Source: JAJPKK01 sp963844635
GTDB lineage: Bacteria; Pseudomonadota; Alphaproteobacteria; Rhizobiales; Xanthobacteraceae
Length of the DNA: 64,000 nt
Assembly: GCA_963844635.1 (NCBI GenBank)
Contig: CAWJPD010000002.1
Span: forward strand, 558,001-622,000
Direction: 5' to 3'
In this document: one piece after another, positions 8,034 through 17,712 of the stretch
Position numbering within the stretch: the stretch's first letter is position 1
Layout of the letters: every line of letters begins with the position of its first letter
The notes under the pieces: model-generated
The model's database searches: none
What the model saw: only the letters and a program-made list of their open reading frames with translations
What the model was told of the DNA's origin: nothing
Made by a program: the position numbers and the translations under genes

Positions 8034-9415
8034 TGTTCTTCTCCCACCAGCCTCCGGACTTCGTGCATGGAGACCGCGGGGATGAGGCGCACGAAAATCA
8101 GAAACATCAGCGCGAACAGGCCGAGCGAACCGATCGTCATCAGCCAGTCCCACGCGGTCGGGATGAACAGGCGCCAGATGCTCGGCAGGTAACCATGGGA
8201 GAGCGTTGTCCAGATGATCAGGATGCGCTCGAACCACATTCCGAGATTGATGATCACGGCGATTATGAAAACGAGGACGATGCTGCCGCGAATCGCGGGA
8301 AACCAGAAGGCCTGCGGGGCCAGCACGTTGCAGAACAGCATCGCAAGATAGAGCGGGGCGTAGGCGCCGGTGAATTCGAAGGCGACGAGGCTGCGGTCGG
8401 CGCGTTCGCCGCCATACCAAGCGTTGAACCATTCGGTCGCGTAGGAGAGACCCATGATGATCGCGGCAGCGAGCATGATTTTCGCCATCACCTCGAAATG
8501 AGACACGGTGATCAGGGGCTGCAGCCGAAACCCCCAGCGCACCAGGGCCGCAAGACACACCACCATGGCGAATCCGGAATACATCGCGCCGACGACGAAA
8601 TAGGGGGGAAAGATCGTCTCCTGCCATCCCGACATCAGGCTCGCGGCGAAATCCATGCCGACAACGCTGTGCAGAGACACCACCAGCGGCACGCCGAGGC
8701 AGGCGAGCGCGAGGTGCAGGGTTTCGTATGCTTGCCAGTGACGCGCACTGCCGCGCCAGCCAAGCGCCAGCGCGCCGTAAACGATGGCCTTGCCGCGCGT
8801 CTGCGCGCGGTCCCTCAGGGTCGCAAAGTCCGGGATCAGCCCAACGTACCAGAACAGGATCGAAAACAGGATGTAACTGAGAATTGCCCAGAAATCCCAA
8901 ATCAGGGCGCTGCGCCACTGCGGCCACACATGCATCGTGTTGGGGTAAGGCGTGAGCCAATAGAAGTAGATCGGTCGACCGAGATGCATGATCGGAAATA
9001 GGCCGGCGATCGACGCCGCGAACAACGTCATCGCTTCGGCGAAACGGTTGGTCGACGCCCGCCATTTCTGGCGCGTCAACAGCAGCATCGAGGAGATCAA
9101 CGTGCCGGCATTGCCGATGCCGATCCACCAGACATAGTCGGCGATCGCAAGACCCCAGACGACAGCCGAGTTGATGCCCCAGATCCCGGTGCCGTTGATG
9201 AACAGGTACACCATGAACACTGCGAACAATACCGTGAGCGCCAAGCTGACTGCGAACCCGATCCACCAGACGCGCCATGACCAGGCACCGGTCTCGAGCA
9301 GCGGCGCACTTACAAGTGTATTCACGGCCTCGTAGCTGCGGCCGCTCGGCAGCGTCCAGCGCTGCTCGGATTGCGCGTCGCGTTCCAGGTGATCGTGCAG
9401 CGTGACGGTGGTCAT
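8030..9415 (-). CDS. actC: ActC, NrfD-like quinol-binding membrane subunit of alternative complex III
   Basis: 461 residues with about ten membrane helices; PsrC/NrfD superfamily. Family-typical segments are VWGLAIADYVWWIGIGNAGT (near residues 87-106), LGRPIYFYWLTPYPN and HYWW-like helices further on, and ATEWFNAWYGGE near residue 320. In ACIII this subunit takes electrons from quinol and hands them to the Fe-S clusters of ActB. I chose ATG 9415 (MTTVTLHDHLERD), five bases after the actB stop; the open frame continues upstream to 9496 only inside actB. Confidence 0.93.
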   Translation of the reverse strand: MTTVTLHDHLERDAQSEQRWTLPSGRSYEAVNTLVSAPLLETGAWSWRVWWIGFAVSLALTVLFAVFMVYLFINGTGIWGINSAVVWGLAIADYVWWIGIGNAGTLISSMLLLTRQKWRASTNRFAEAMTLFAASIAGLFPIMHLGRPIYFYWLTPYPNTMHVWPQWRSALIWDFWAILSYILFSILFWYVGLIPDFATLRDRAQTRGKAIVYGALALGWRGSARHWQAYETLHLALACLGVPLVVSLHSVVGMDFAASLMSGWQETIFPPYFVVGAMYSGFAMVVCLAALVRWGFRLQPLITVSHFEVMAKIMLAAAIIMGLSYATEWFNAWYGGERADRSLVAFEFTGAYAPLYLAMLFCNVLAPQAFWFPAIRGSIVLVFIIAVIINLGMWFERILIIWTTLSHGYLPSIWRLFIPTAWDWLMTIGSLGLFALMFLIFVRLIPAVSMHEVRRLVGEEQ

Positions 9416-9419
9416 GTGC

Positions 9420-12260
9420 CTACGAGGCGAGGTCCGGATTGGGGTTGAGAAGACGCGCGAGATAGGTCGTGCGCGGGCGCGTGCCGAGTTCGCCAAGCAA
9501 CGCGTAGCTGTGCGGCTCGCGACGCCAGGCGTTCACCCCCGCATTCTCATCCTTGAGATTGCCGAACATGATCGCCCGGGTCGGACAGGCCGCCTGGCAA
9601 GCCGTCACCATCTCACCGTCGCGGATGGTGCGATCTTCCTTTTCCGCGGCCCGGCGGGCGCGGCTGATGCGCTGGACGCAATAGGTGCATTTCTCCATGA
9701 CGCCGCGCGCGCGAACCGTGACGTCCGGGTTGAATGCGGCCTTTGCGATCGGCGCGCCGAGCCCGCCATACTCCTGGCCGTCGGCATAGCCGAAGAAATT
9801 GAAGCGGCGCACCTTGTAGGGGCAGTTGGATTCACAGAAGCGCGTGCCGACGCAGCGGTTGTAGACTTGGACGTTCAGGCCCTCGCTGTCGTGAATCGAG
9901 GCGGCAACCGGACAGACCGGCTCGCACGGCGCGTGCTCGCAATGCATGCAAGGAATTGGCGAAAAGGCGGGCTGGCGATCGACGACATATTCATCGATCC
10001 GCAGCCAATGCATGTCGCGGCCTTCCGCCACTTCGGCGGGCCCGACGATCGGCACATTGTTCTCGGCCTGGCAGGCGATGACGCAGGCATTGCACCCGAT
10101 GCAGGCCGTGGTGTCGATGGCCATCGCCCATTGGTAGGTCCCGCTCGGGTGCGGAGGCGGCGGATAGAGCGTTGGTGGATTGCTAACGGGCGGTGTCAAA
10201 TCCAGATCGCCTCGCTGCAATCGCGCAAGGTCGAATTGCGGTTGCAAATCCTTGGCTTCGCCTTCGAGCGCGAATTGCTGTTGGGTCCGCAAAATCTCCC
10301 GGTGCCCTCCGGTGCGGCCGATCGCGACGCTTCCGACGAGCCAAGGCGAGCTGCTGGTGCGGAGCGGGTAGGCGTCGAACCCGATGCCGTTGCCGATCCG
10401 ACCGGCCCGCATACGGCCGTAACCGAGCGTGGCCGCGCCGATGCCCTCCGCCTGCCCGTCCGTGATCAGGATCGGCGCCTCGACGGTGGCGTCATTCGCC
10501 GCAATCCGTACCACATCGCCATCCGCAACCCCGAGACGCTGCGCATCCGCGGGCGCGAGATGGAGCACGTTTCCCCATACCTGCTTGCTGAATGGCTTCG
10601 GGCACTCCTGCAACAGGGCATTGTTGCTGCGGCTGCCGTCCCACACACAAGGGTCGGGGGAGAGGACGACGGCGAAGCCTTGGGGCGCGGAATTCGGCTT
10701 GATGTCCGGAAGCTTCGCGGCCGGCGGCGCGACCATGGCCGCCGCCGTATCGGCAACGATGCCGTCCTCGAGCGTCTGGCGCCACCACGCTTCGAAATTG
10801 CCGCTTCCGCCTTGGGACTGCCGGTCGGCCCGCCAGGTTTCGCGAACAAGGTCGTGGGAAGATGCCGCCGACGCGCCCCGGAGTATCGCCAAAAGCTGAT
10901 GAGGGGTGCGCGAGTCGTAGAGCGGCTGGATCAGCGGCTGGACGACGCTTGCGGTGCCGTCAAAGGCGCGCAAGTCCGACCAGCTTTCGAGCGGATGCGA
11001 CAACGGCAGATGCCATGTCGCGCGCGCGGCCGTCTCGTCGTCATGGAGACCGAGTTGGACGCTAAAGGGTACCTTGCCTATGGCATCGGCGAGTTCGAGG
11101 TCACGCGGAGCGTCATACGCCGGGTTGGCGCCGAGAATAATCAGCGTCCCGACGTTTCCCGCATCGATATCGGCAGCCAAGGCGGCGATCGCTTCGCCGT
11201 GACCCATTCGTTGGGGATCGACCGGGTCGACATATCCCACCGGCGCATGCAGCGCGGCGTTGATCCAATGGCAGAGCGCATGGATCTCTGCGGGCTGGCG
11301 CGGCCCAGCCAGCACGAACGCGGCGCCCTGACGAGATTTGAGGTCGGCGGCGGCAGCGCGTGCAAACGTCCGCGCCTTCTCGGGCAGTGGTGGCGCGTCA
11401 GGGACAGCCGCGCCGAGCTCGCGTGCGATTACGAGCCCGACATTGCCGATCAGCCCGGGCGGCAGCGCCAGGCGATGATCCGACATCGCTCCCGCCAAGC
11501 TCCAGGCCGGCTCGGCGACGTATATGCGCAGGAAATCTTGCGGCGAGCGCGATCTGCGCGCCTCGACCAACTCGCGCGCATTGCGAATTTGCTCCGGGCC
11601 GAAGCCAATCGGATCGGCATCGAGCATCAGCACGACCCGCATGTCGCGCAGGCGGGGAATGGCGGCCAACGGGCGACCGAAGGCGAGTATCGCGCCTTGG
11701 CGAGCCGCATCATCGTCGACGGGCTCGTAGCGATACCATTTTGCTTGCGGCAGGTCCCGCGTCAAATCCCCGATTTGGCGGATCAGCGTCGGCGACGTTA
11801 CTCGGCTGGTCAGCAAGGCGATCCCGGACCCCACTTGGTCGCGCTGATCGTTGAGATGCGCCTGCAGCGCTGACTCGAACGCGGACCACGAGGCGATCCT
11901 GTTGCCGGTGCGTGGCGCCTTCGAGCGGTCGGGGTCGTAGAGCGTCGCGAGCTCCGCCTCGGCAAACACATCGGTTGCGCCGAGGCTCGCAGGATGGCGC
12001 GGATTGCCGTCGATCTTGATCGGGCGCCCTTCCATCGAGGTCACGATGACCCCGCGGGCATAGCCGGCGAGGGGCAGGGCGGTGGCGAAACGCAGCGGAA
12101 TTCCAGGCGTCACTCGCTCGGGGATCTCGACATACGGCACCACCTCTTCGTCTGGCCGGCTGCATGATGCGACCGCGAGCGCCGCGCCGGCCCCAAACAG
12201 TTTGAGTGCCGCGCGCCTGTCGAGTTCCAGCGCTGACAGCATGGGTTTGCGCGTCGTCAT
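9420..12260 (-). CDS. actB: ActB, iron-sulfur / molybdopterin-oxidoreductase-like subunit of alternative complex III
   Basis: 946 residues. The N-terminus has a Tat-type signal (RRAALKLFGAGAALAVASC, residues about 14-32) that ends in Cys and could also be lipidated. Residues about 40-650 resemble the large molybdopterin oxidoreductase fold, which in ACIII carries no cofactor. The C-terminal ferredoxin part has the cluster-binding sets CIGCNACVIAC (about residue 720), CMHCEHAPCEPVCP (about 777), CVGTRFCESNCP, and CTYCVQRIS with CQAACP (about 857-890). It wires quinol oxidation in ActC to the haems of ActA and ActE. It begins 7 bp after actA. A long antisense frame covers the same interval but is a high-GC artefact. 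Confidence 0.94.
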   Translation of the reverse strand: MTTRKPMLSALELDRRAALKLFGAGAALAVASCSRPDEEVVPYVEIPERVTPGIPLRFATALPLAGYARGVIVTSMEGRPIKIDGNPRHPASLGATDVFAEAELATLYDPDRSKAPRTGNRIASWSAFESALQAHLNDQRDQVGSGIALLTSRVTSPTLIRQIGDLTRDLPQAKWYRYEPVDDDAARQGAILAFGRPLAAIPRLRDMRVVLMLDADPIGFGPEQIRNARELVEARRSRSPQDFLRIYVAEPAWSLAGAMSDHRLALPPGLIGNVGLVIARELGAAVPDAPPLPEKARTFARAAAADLKSRQGAAFVLAGPRQPAEIHALCHWINAALHAPVGYVDPVDPQRMGHGEAIAALAADIDAGNVGTLIILGANPAYDAPRDLELADAIGKVPFSVQLGLHDDETAARATWHLPLSHPLESWSDLRAFDGTASVVQPLIQPLYDSRTPHQLLAILRGASAASSHDLVRETWRADRQSQGGSGNFEAWWRQTLEDGIVADTAAAMVAPPAAKLPDIKPNSAPQGFAVVLSPDPCVWDGSRSNNALLQECPKPFSKQVWGNVLHLAPADAQRLGVADGDVVRIAANDATVEAPILITDGQAEGIGAATLGYGRMRAGRIGNGIGFDAYPLRTSSSPWLVGSVAIGRTGGHREILRTQQQFALEGEAKDLQPQFDLARLQRGDLDLTPPVSNPPTLYPPPPHPSGTYQWAMAIDTTACIGCNACVIACQAENNVPIVGPAEVAEGRDMHWLRIDEYVVDRQPAFSPIPCMHCEHAPCEPVCPVAASIHDSEGLNVQVYNRCVGTRFCESNCPYKVRRFNFFGYADGQEYGGLGAPIAKAAFNPDVTVRARGVMEKCTYCVQRISRARRAAEKEDRTIRDGEMVTACQAACPTRAIMFGNLKDENAGVNAWRREPHSYALLGELGTRPRTTYLARLLNPNPDLAS

Positions 12261-12267
12261 GCGGCAC

Positions 12268-12924
12268 TCATCGGTGGCACACTGAACAGTCTGTGAGATG
12301 CTCGGTGTCGATGTGATATTCGACGAGGCGGGCGCGTCCTTGAACCGACTGGTCCGCGGGTGCCGTCCAGTCAGGATCGAAAACGGCGGCGAGCTGCCGC
12401 AAATTGGGGACCGGGTCGCGATGACACTCGAGGCACCAGCCCATCGTAAGGGGCGCCTCCTGCCGCATCAGCGGCATGCGATCGACGGGGCCATGACAGG
12501 TCGTACACCCGACTCCCTTTGCCACGTGGATTGAATGATCGAAGTAGACGTAGTCGGGCAGCGTGTTGACCCTGTTCCAGTGGATCGGGAGTTGATTGGC
12601 AAGGCTCTCGCGGACCGGCGCCAGCATTTGCGCATTGGTGTAAAGCTGCGAATGGCAGGTCATGCAGGTGTGCGTCGGCGGGATTCCCGCAACTGGCGAG
12701 GTCTCGACCCCTGCGTGACAATAACGGCAATCAAGGCCAAGTCCGCCAACGTGGTGTTGGTGGCTGAAGGGCACGGGCTGGTCGTGAGTGATCGACTGAC
12801 CGGTGATGTAATTCGAAGCACTGAACCAATATGCCACTGCAATTGCGAGAAACGGCACCACCGGGATCGCGATCAGCGTCGAGCGCGCCACCGTATCGGC
12901 ATAAGGCCGAAATAGTTGCGGCAT
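12268..12924 (-). CDS. actA: ActA, pentahaem cytochrome c of alternative complex III
   Basis: 218 residues with one N-terminal membrane helix (about residues 16-34) and five CxxCH haem sites: CRYCH, CMTCH, CTTCH, CLECH and CSVCH, the last at the very C-terminus. This matches the canonical five-haem ActA. Start ATG 12924 (MPQLFRPYADTVARS) is preceded by GAGGAGGG at a suitable distance; an upstream extension to 13050 is open but has no matching ribosome site. First gene of the operon; expression probably starts in the 13.0-13.2 kb gap, where a tandem repeat is present. Confidence 0.95.
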   Translation of the reverse strand: MPQLFRPYADTVARSTLIAIPVVPFLAIAVAYWFSASNYITGQSITHDQPVPFSHQHHVGGLGLDCRYCHAGVETSPVAGIPPTHTCMTCHSQLYTNAQMLAPVRESLANQLPIHWNRVNTLPDYVYFDHSIHVAKGVGCTTCHGPVDRMPLMRQEAPLTMGWCLECHRDPVPNLRQLAAVFDPDWTAPADQSVQGRARLVEYHIDTEHLTDCSVCHR

Positions 12925-13117
12925 CGGCCGCCCTCCTCGCCCAGTGCTTGCCCTAAGACGGTCCTCGGGAACTGTCGCGCTGAAGTCTGCCCTCTGCGAA
13001 GCCCTTATCCAACTGCGCAGAAACGCCTCCGCGCCCGCGGTTTTGTGCAATGGCCGGACGTCTCATGTTTGAGCCGCCGCATCGAGCAAAGGTGAAGAAC
13101 AAAGGCGCTGAAGTGAT

Positions 13118-13157
13118 CCATCAGCAGCTGTCCGTAGCCATCAGCAGCTGTCCTTAG
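13118..13157. repeat. Tandem 20-bp duplication upstream of the act operon
   Basis: CCATCAGCAGCTGTCCGTAG at 13118-13137 is followed at once by the same 20 bases with one change (T for G at the 17th base) at 13138-13157. Each unit contains the palindrome CAGCTG. It lies about 200 bp upstream of actA, where a regulator could bind, but no regulator is identified. Confidence 0.75.
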
Positions 13158-13306
13158 CGTTCGCGTCAAAATCTAATGAGAGGCGCGTCGGTTCGCGCTG
13201 GGAAAGAACGCCACGAGTGGTAAACGGTTCCAGCGTGGTGGGGGCGACTTGAAGTTCTCGGTCGTCTCCCGGACATTCGGACTACATCTGAGCGGAGATG
13301 TCCCAG

Positions 13307-13429
13307 TCAATGCCTCGCCGCACCACGTTTTGCGGGGCGTTTTGCCGTTGCACAACTTGCCTCGGCGATCATGACCTGGCACATGCCCGCAAACAGAATG
13401 GCGGGAAGATACCAAAGGAGCAGGGGCAT
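13307..13429 (-). CDS. Small membrane protein, 40 residues, behind an EcfG-type promoter
   Basis: Short frame MPLLLWYLPAILFAGMCQVM and onward to 40 residues, stop TGA at 13307-13309. It has one hydrophobic helix (residues about 2-22) and a basic tail (AKRPAKRGAARH). An excellent Shine-Dalgarno AAGGAGG lies 5 bases before ATG 13429. No other gene fits this stretch. The upstream promoter suggests induction in general stress or stationary phase. Function unknown; small hydrophobic proteins of this kind are frequent members of the EcfG regulon in alphaproteobacteria. Confidence 0.65.
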   Translation of the reverse strand: MPLLLWYLPAILFAGMCQVMIAEASCATAKRPAKRGAARH

Positions 13430-13527
13430 GATGCCCTCCTTGAAGTTGGAGCGACTTCGAACGAATTCGCCAGCGATGGGGATGCCGTGAGAAGTTGTTG
13501 ACGTTCGTGCATTTCACTCACTTCGTA

Positions 13528-13553
13528 AACGAAGTCCTGGAGAGGATTGTTCC
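13528..13553 (-). promoter_or_regulatory. EcfG/RpoE2-type general stress promoter
   Basis: On the minus strand GGAAC is followed by exactly 17 bases and CGTT, a full match to the alphaproteobacterial EcfG consensus (GGAAC, 16-18 bases, CGTT). It points at the 40-residue membrane protein, about 100 bases downstream. It is also 100 bp upstream of the divergently transcribed ligD, but faces away from it. Confidence 0.7.
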
Positions 13554-13654
13554 TCCGGGTCGCGCGAGATAATGAACCCGTAACCTTTCCGTCACCTGCC
13601 CGGTCGCTCGGGCGGAGGCAGCCCGGGAGTCGCGCGGGGCTGGCGTGAACCAAC

Positions 13655-16532
13655 GTGAACCAATTGCAGATCAGTACGTTATCGACCGGACATTCGGTGC
13701 GGAGACCGGAATTGCCCAGCTCCAGCCTGACGACCTATCGCGCCAAGCGCGATTTTGCCAAAACCGACGAGCCGAGCGGCAGCAGCGCGGCTGTTTCTTC
13801 CGCACGACCCCGATTTGTCGTCCAGAAGCATGCCGCACGTCGGCTGCACTACGACCTTCGCCTGGAGCTTGACGGTGTCTTCAAGTCATGGGCAGTGACC
13901 AAAGGCCCCTCACTCGATCCCAGCGACAAGCGGCTCGCGGTCGAAGTCGAAGATCACCCGCTCGATTACGGCGATTTCGAAGGAACGATCCCGCAAGGCC
14001 AGTATGGCGGCGGCACCGTGCAGTTGTGGGATCGGGGCTATTGGCAATTCGCCGGAACGGGATCGCCCGAGGCCGCATTGCGCAAGGGCGAATTGAAATT
14101 CGTTCTCGACGGCAAGCGCCTGAAAGGCGGCTTCGTATTGGTGCGTATGCGCAAGGACGGATCGCGAAATGCGCGCAACAATTGGTTGCTGATCAAGCAT
14201 CACGACGAATACGAACGGCAGGGAAACGCGGTGCTGGAGGAGGACCGGTCGGTTGCCTCCGGACGCTCGATGGCCGAGATCGCCGCCGGAAAAGGACGCG
14301 TGCCAACCCCGTTCATCGGGGGCGGGCGCGCCGAAGCGAGGCCGGACGCGCAATGGCACTCGAACATTTCCGGCAATGGAGGGGGCGACAAGCCCGCAGA
14401 CGCGAGCGAGAAGGTTCGAGCCAGCCGATCAAAGCCGGAAACCCGCCCGTCCACGCCCAAGAAACCTGCCGGCAAGAAAATCAAAACAATGCCGAGCTTC
14501 GTTGCTCCTCAGTTATGCCTGTTGCGGGAGCGCCCGCCGACAGGTCCGGGCTGGGCGCACGAAATCAAGTTCGACGGCTATCGCGTACAGGTGAGGGTCG
14601 AGGACGGCCAGGCTGTATCGCGCACCCGCAAGGGCCTCGACTGGTCGGAGAAGTTCTCCGCCATCGCCGAAGCCGCGCGCGGGCTGCCCGATTGCATTCT
14701 GGATGGCGAGATCGTGGCCCTCGACGAGAACGGCGCGCCTGATTTTGCTGCGCTTCAGGCCGCGCTCTCGGAGGGCAACACCGACGACCTGATCTACTTC
14801 GCCTTCGACCTGTTGTTCGTCGAGGGCGAGGATTTGCGCGATGCGCCGCTCGCGGACCGCAAGGTTCGCCTCAAGGAGATGCTGAAAGCGCGCGCGAAAG
14901 CGGCACCGCGGTTGCGTTATGTCGAGCATTTCGAAACGGGGGGCGATGCGGTGCTTCGCTCGGCTTGCCGCATGTCGCTCGAAGGCATCGTGTCGAAGCG
15001 GCTTGACGCTGCCTACACGTCGGGGCGTCACGAAACTTGGACCAAGTCGAAATGCCGTGCGGGCCACGAGGTGGTGATCGGCGGCTGGAGCGAAACGGAT
15101 GGTCAATTCCGGTCACTGCTGGTCGGTGCGCACCGGTCCGGCCATCTCGTGTATCTCGGCCGCGTCGGTACCGGCTTTGGCAGAGCAACGGTCGCAAGCA
15201 TCTTCCCGCTCATCAAGGCGCAGGAGAGCGACAGGAGTCCGTTCGGCGGAGCCAACACGCCTCGCCGCGAACGCGGCGTTCACTGGATCAAGCCAGTACT
15301 TGTTGCCGAAATCGAGTTCGCCGGCTGGACCGCGGATGGCATGGTGCGCCAAGCCGCCTTCAAAGCTTTGCGCGAAGACAAGCCTGCAGAGGAAGTCGAA
15401 GCCGAGAAGTCCGGCATCCCCGGCATCGACCCCGCTCGAACAGCCGCAGCCCCGAGCGGAAAAAGGTTCGGGTCGTTTCAGCGGCGATTTCGGCGCGGCC
15501 GACGTTGCGTTGGATGAGGCAGCACGCGCAGGAACGGCAACTTCGCGACCGTCTCCACGCTCACATCGAGCGGTCTCCGCCAAGCGATCCGCGAACGGCG
15601 CGACCGCCAACAACCCATCGGCGGTGGTAATGGGCATTGTCATTTCAAAGCCGAACAAACCGATGTGGCCCGATGGCGGCGATGGTGAGCCGATCACCAA
15701 GCTCGAACTCGCCCGCTACCTTGAAGCAGTCGGCCCGACGATGATGGAGCATATTCGCGGGCGGCCCTGCTCGATCATCCGCATGCCTGACGGAATTGCC
15801 GGAGAGCATTTCTTTCAGCGTCACGGCATGGCAGCGATGTCGAACGTATTTACTTTGACCACCGTTTCGGGCGACCGCAAGCCTTACCTGCAGATTGATC
15901 GCGTCGAGGGCCTTGCGGCTGCGGCCCAGGCCGGCGCGCTCGAATTTCACCCCTGGAATTGCCAACCCGGATATCCCGACAGGCCCGGGCGCCTGGTCTT
16001 TGACCTCGATCCGGCTCCGGACGTGAGCTTCGATGCCGTGATCGAGGCGGCGCACCAAATCCGCGAGCGCCTTGAGGCCGCGGGTCTCGTCCCATTCTGC
16101 AAGACTACCGGCGGCAAAGGCCTTCACATCGTCACCCCGCTCAGCGCGCGAAAGCCGGTGAAATGGGGCTGGCCGGACGCCAAGGCGTTTGCCCGCGAGA
16201 TTTGCACTGAGATGGCGGCCGATAGCCCCGACCGTTATCTCATCAACATGGCGAAGAAGCAGCGCACCGGCCGTATTTTCCTCGACTACCTGCGCAACGA
16301 TCGCATGTCGACGGCGGTTGCGCCGCTGTCGCCGCGTGCGCGCGAGGGGGCGCCGGTTTCGATGCCGCTCGCCTGGAAGCAGGTCAGGAAGGGTCTCGAT
16401 CCGATGCGCTTTACACTGCGTTCGGCACCGCGCCTGATCGCAAAGGCAAATCCGTGGGCGGATTACTGCGATGCCGAGCGACCATTGCCGGCTCGATCGA
16501 CCCGCGTGGCCAAGCCCAAGCGGGCGGCGTGA
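13655..16532 (+). CDS. ligD: ATP-dependent DNA ligase LigD (phosphoesterase-ligase-polymerase), one frameshift
   Basis: NHEJ end-joining enzyme. Domain order: 3'-phosphoesterase (RFVVQKHAARRLHYDLRLE, residues about 52-70), ligase with the nucleotidyl-lysine motif HEIKFDGYR near residue 303 and DGEIVALDENG, then the primase-polymerase domain (ITKLELARYLEAVG, LVFDLDPAPDVSFD, TTGGKGLHIVTPL). The first two domains are in the frame ending at 15517; the polymerase continues in the next frame to 16532. The phase changes at the run of five A at about 15460-15464, in the linker, so a one-base indel is likely. Start is uncertain: GTG 13655 opens the frame, but TTG 13712 with GGAG upstream fits the usual N-terminus (LTTYRAKRDF). 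A separately translated polymerase from ATG 15630 is possible but less likely. Confidence 0.88.
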
Positions 16533-16555
16533 ACTCGCCCGAAGTTTCGGCACCG

Positions 16556-16697
16556 GCGCATGATCCCGAACGGTTGCACACTCTTCGGCCAAGGACCATG
16601 CGCGAAATCACCGCGCAGCCGTCGTCGAGCGCAGTCCGCGACGGATGAGCAAAAATGAAACGAACGGGATGCGGTTCAATCTGAACGCATCCCGGTC
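16556..16697 (+). repeat. Element A copy 1 (three-module palindromic mosaic) between ligD and ku
   Basis: Begins GCGCATGATCCCG and ends GCATCCCGGTC. Module 1 is the degenerate palindrome around GTTGCACACTCTTCGG, module 2 the CCGTCGTCGAGCGCAGTCCG hairpin with CGACGG, module 3 GGGATGCGGTTC / GAACGCATCCC. It occupies most of the ligD-ku gap and ends 22 bp before the ku start. Confidence 0.85.
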
Positions 16698-16719
16698 CAG
16701 CAATCGTAAGAGGCTCCCG

Positions 16720-17608
16720 ATGGCTCCCCGTCCCTATTGGAAAGGCAACCTGAAGCTCTCGCTGGTGGCGTGTCCTGTCCTGCTTTATCCGGCATCGTCA
16801 ACCACGGAAAAAATCCACTTTCATCAGATCAATCTGAAAACGAAGCACCGGCTTCGCCAACAGATGGTTGACGAGGAGACCGGCGCCGTAGTGACGAGCG
16901 AACAGAAGGGTCGCGGCTACGAGTTGAGCAAAGGGCGCATCGTCGAAATCGAGGAAGACGAGCTCCCAGGCGCTCCAGGTCGAGGCGACCCACACCATCG
17001 ATATCGACAATTTCGTACCGAAACACGAGATCGATGAGCGTTACCGCAACAAGGCATATTACATCGCACCGGACGGAAAAGCTGGCGGGGACGCCTTTGC
17101 GGTCATCCGCGACGCCATGGAAGGAAAGGAACGCGTCGCGCTCGCCCGCATCGTCATGGCGGGACGCGAGCACGTTATCGCCATCGAAGCCTTCGACAAG
17201 GGAATGCTGGGCACGACGCTGCATTACCCTTATGAAATCCGTGATCCGGCCAAATATTTCGCCGATATCGGCAAGCCTCGCGTGACGCGCGACATGGTGA
17301 AGATCGCCGAGCACATCCTTGAAATGAAGGAAGGAAAGTTCGATCCGTCGAAATTCAAGGACGAGTACGAGACGGCGCTGCAGGCACTGGTCAAACGCAA
17401 AGCCGCCGGCAAGCCGATCGAGCCAGCCGAACCGCCCGGACGTGAGAGCAATGTCATCGACCTGATGGAAGCTCTCAAGCAAAGCCTCGCCAACGGCGAA
17501 CGCAAAAGACCGGCCACATCTCGGCATGGCGTCAAGCCGCGCAACGCCGCGCCGCGGGGACGGACGCCGTCGTCAAGGTCCAAGACGCGTCGGCGCCGCG
17601 CTGCCTGA
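16720..17608 (+). CDS. ku: Ku protein, NHEJ end-binding factor, one frameshift
   Basis: About 295 residues, normal for bacterial Ku. The N-terminus MAPRPYWKGNLKLSLVACPV and the segment VVTSEQKGRGYELSKG are characteristic of the ring-forming core; the C-terminal part has ARIVMAGREHVIAIE, KFKDEYETALQALV and a basic tail. Ku binds DNA ends as a homodimer and recruits LigD, whose gene is just upstream. The phase changes at about 16965-16970: removing one C from the CCC in GAGCTCCCAGG restores a continuous frame through THTIDIDNFVPKHEIDERY. Start ATG 16720 has AAGAGG upstream. The basic tail (KTRRRRAA) may bind DNA and LigD. Confidence 0.9.
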
Positions 17609-17610
17609 CA

Positions 17611-17631
17611 CGCGCACGGGCGCGCATTTTT
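17611..17631 (+). terminator. Possible rho-independent terminator after ku
   Basis: CGCGC-ACGG-GCGCG stem directly behind the ku stop codon, followed by CATTTTT. The stem is short (5 bp) but GC-only. A second inverted repeat, TCGGCC/GGCCGA around TCTTTTT, follows within 10 bp. Confidence 0.45.
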
Positions 17632-17712
17632 CACGTCGGCCTCTTTTTGGCCGAACCCCCGCGGTAACGGGAGGCCGCCGGCAATTGTCCAGTCGCCCGC
17701 CCTCCCATCAAC

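Noticed and set aside
9402..11873. 823-codon plus-strand open frame
   Set aside because: Lies entirely antisense to actB, whose Fe-S and signal motifs are unmistakable. Translation is Arg/Ala-rich without motifs; a usual artefact of GC-rich DNA.
15630..16532. LigD polymerase domain as an independent gene from ATG 15630
   Set aside because: The linker before this ATG is coding-like in the same frame and joins the ligase frame at an A5 run, so one frameshifted LigD is simpler. Not excluded.
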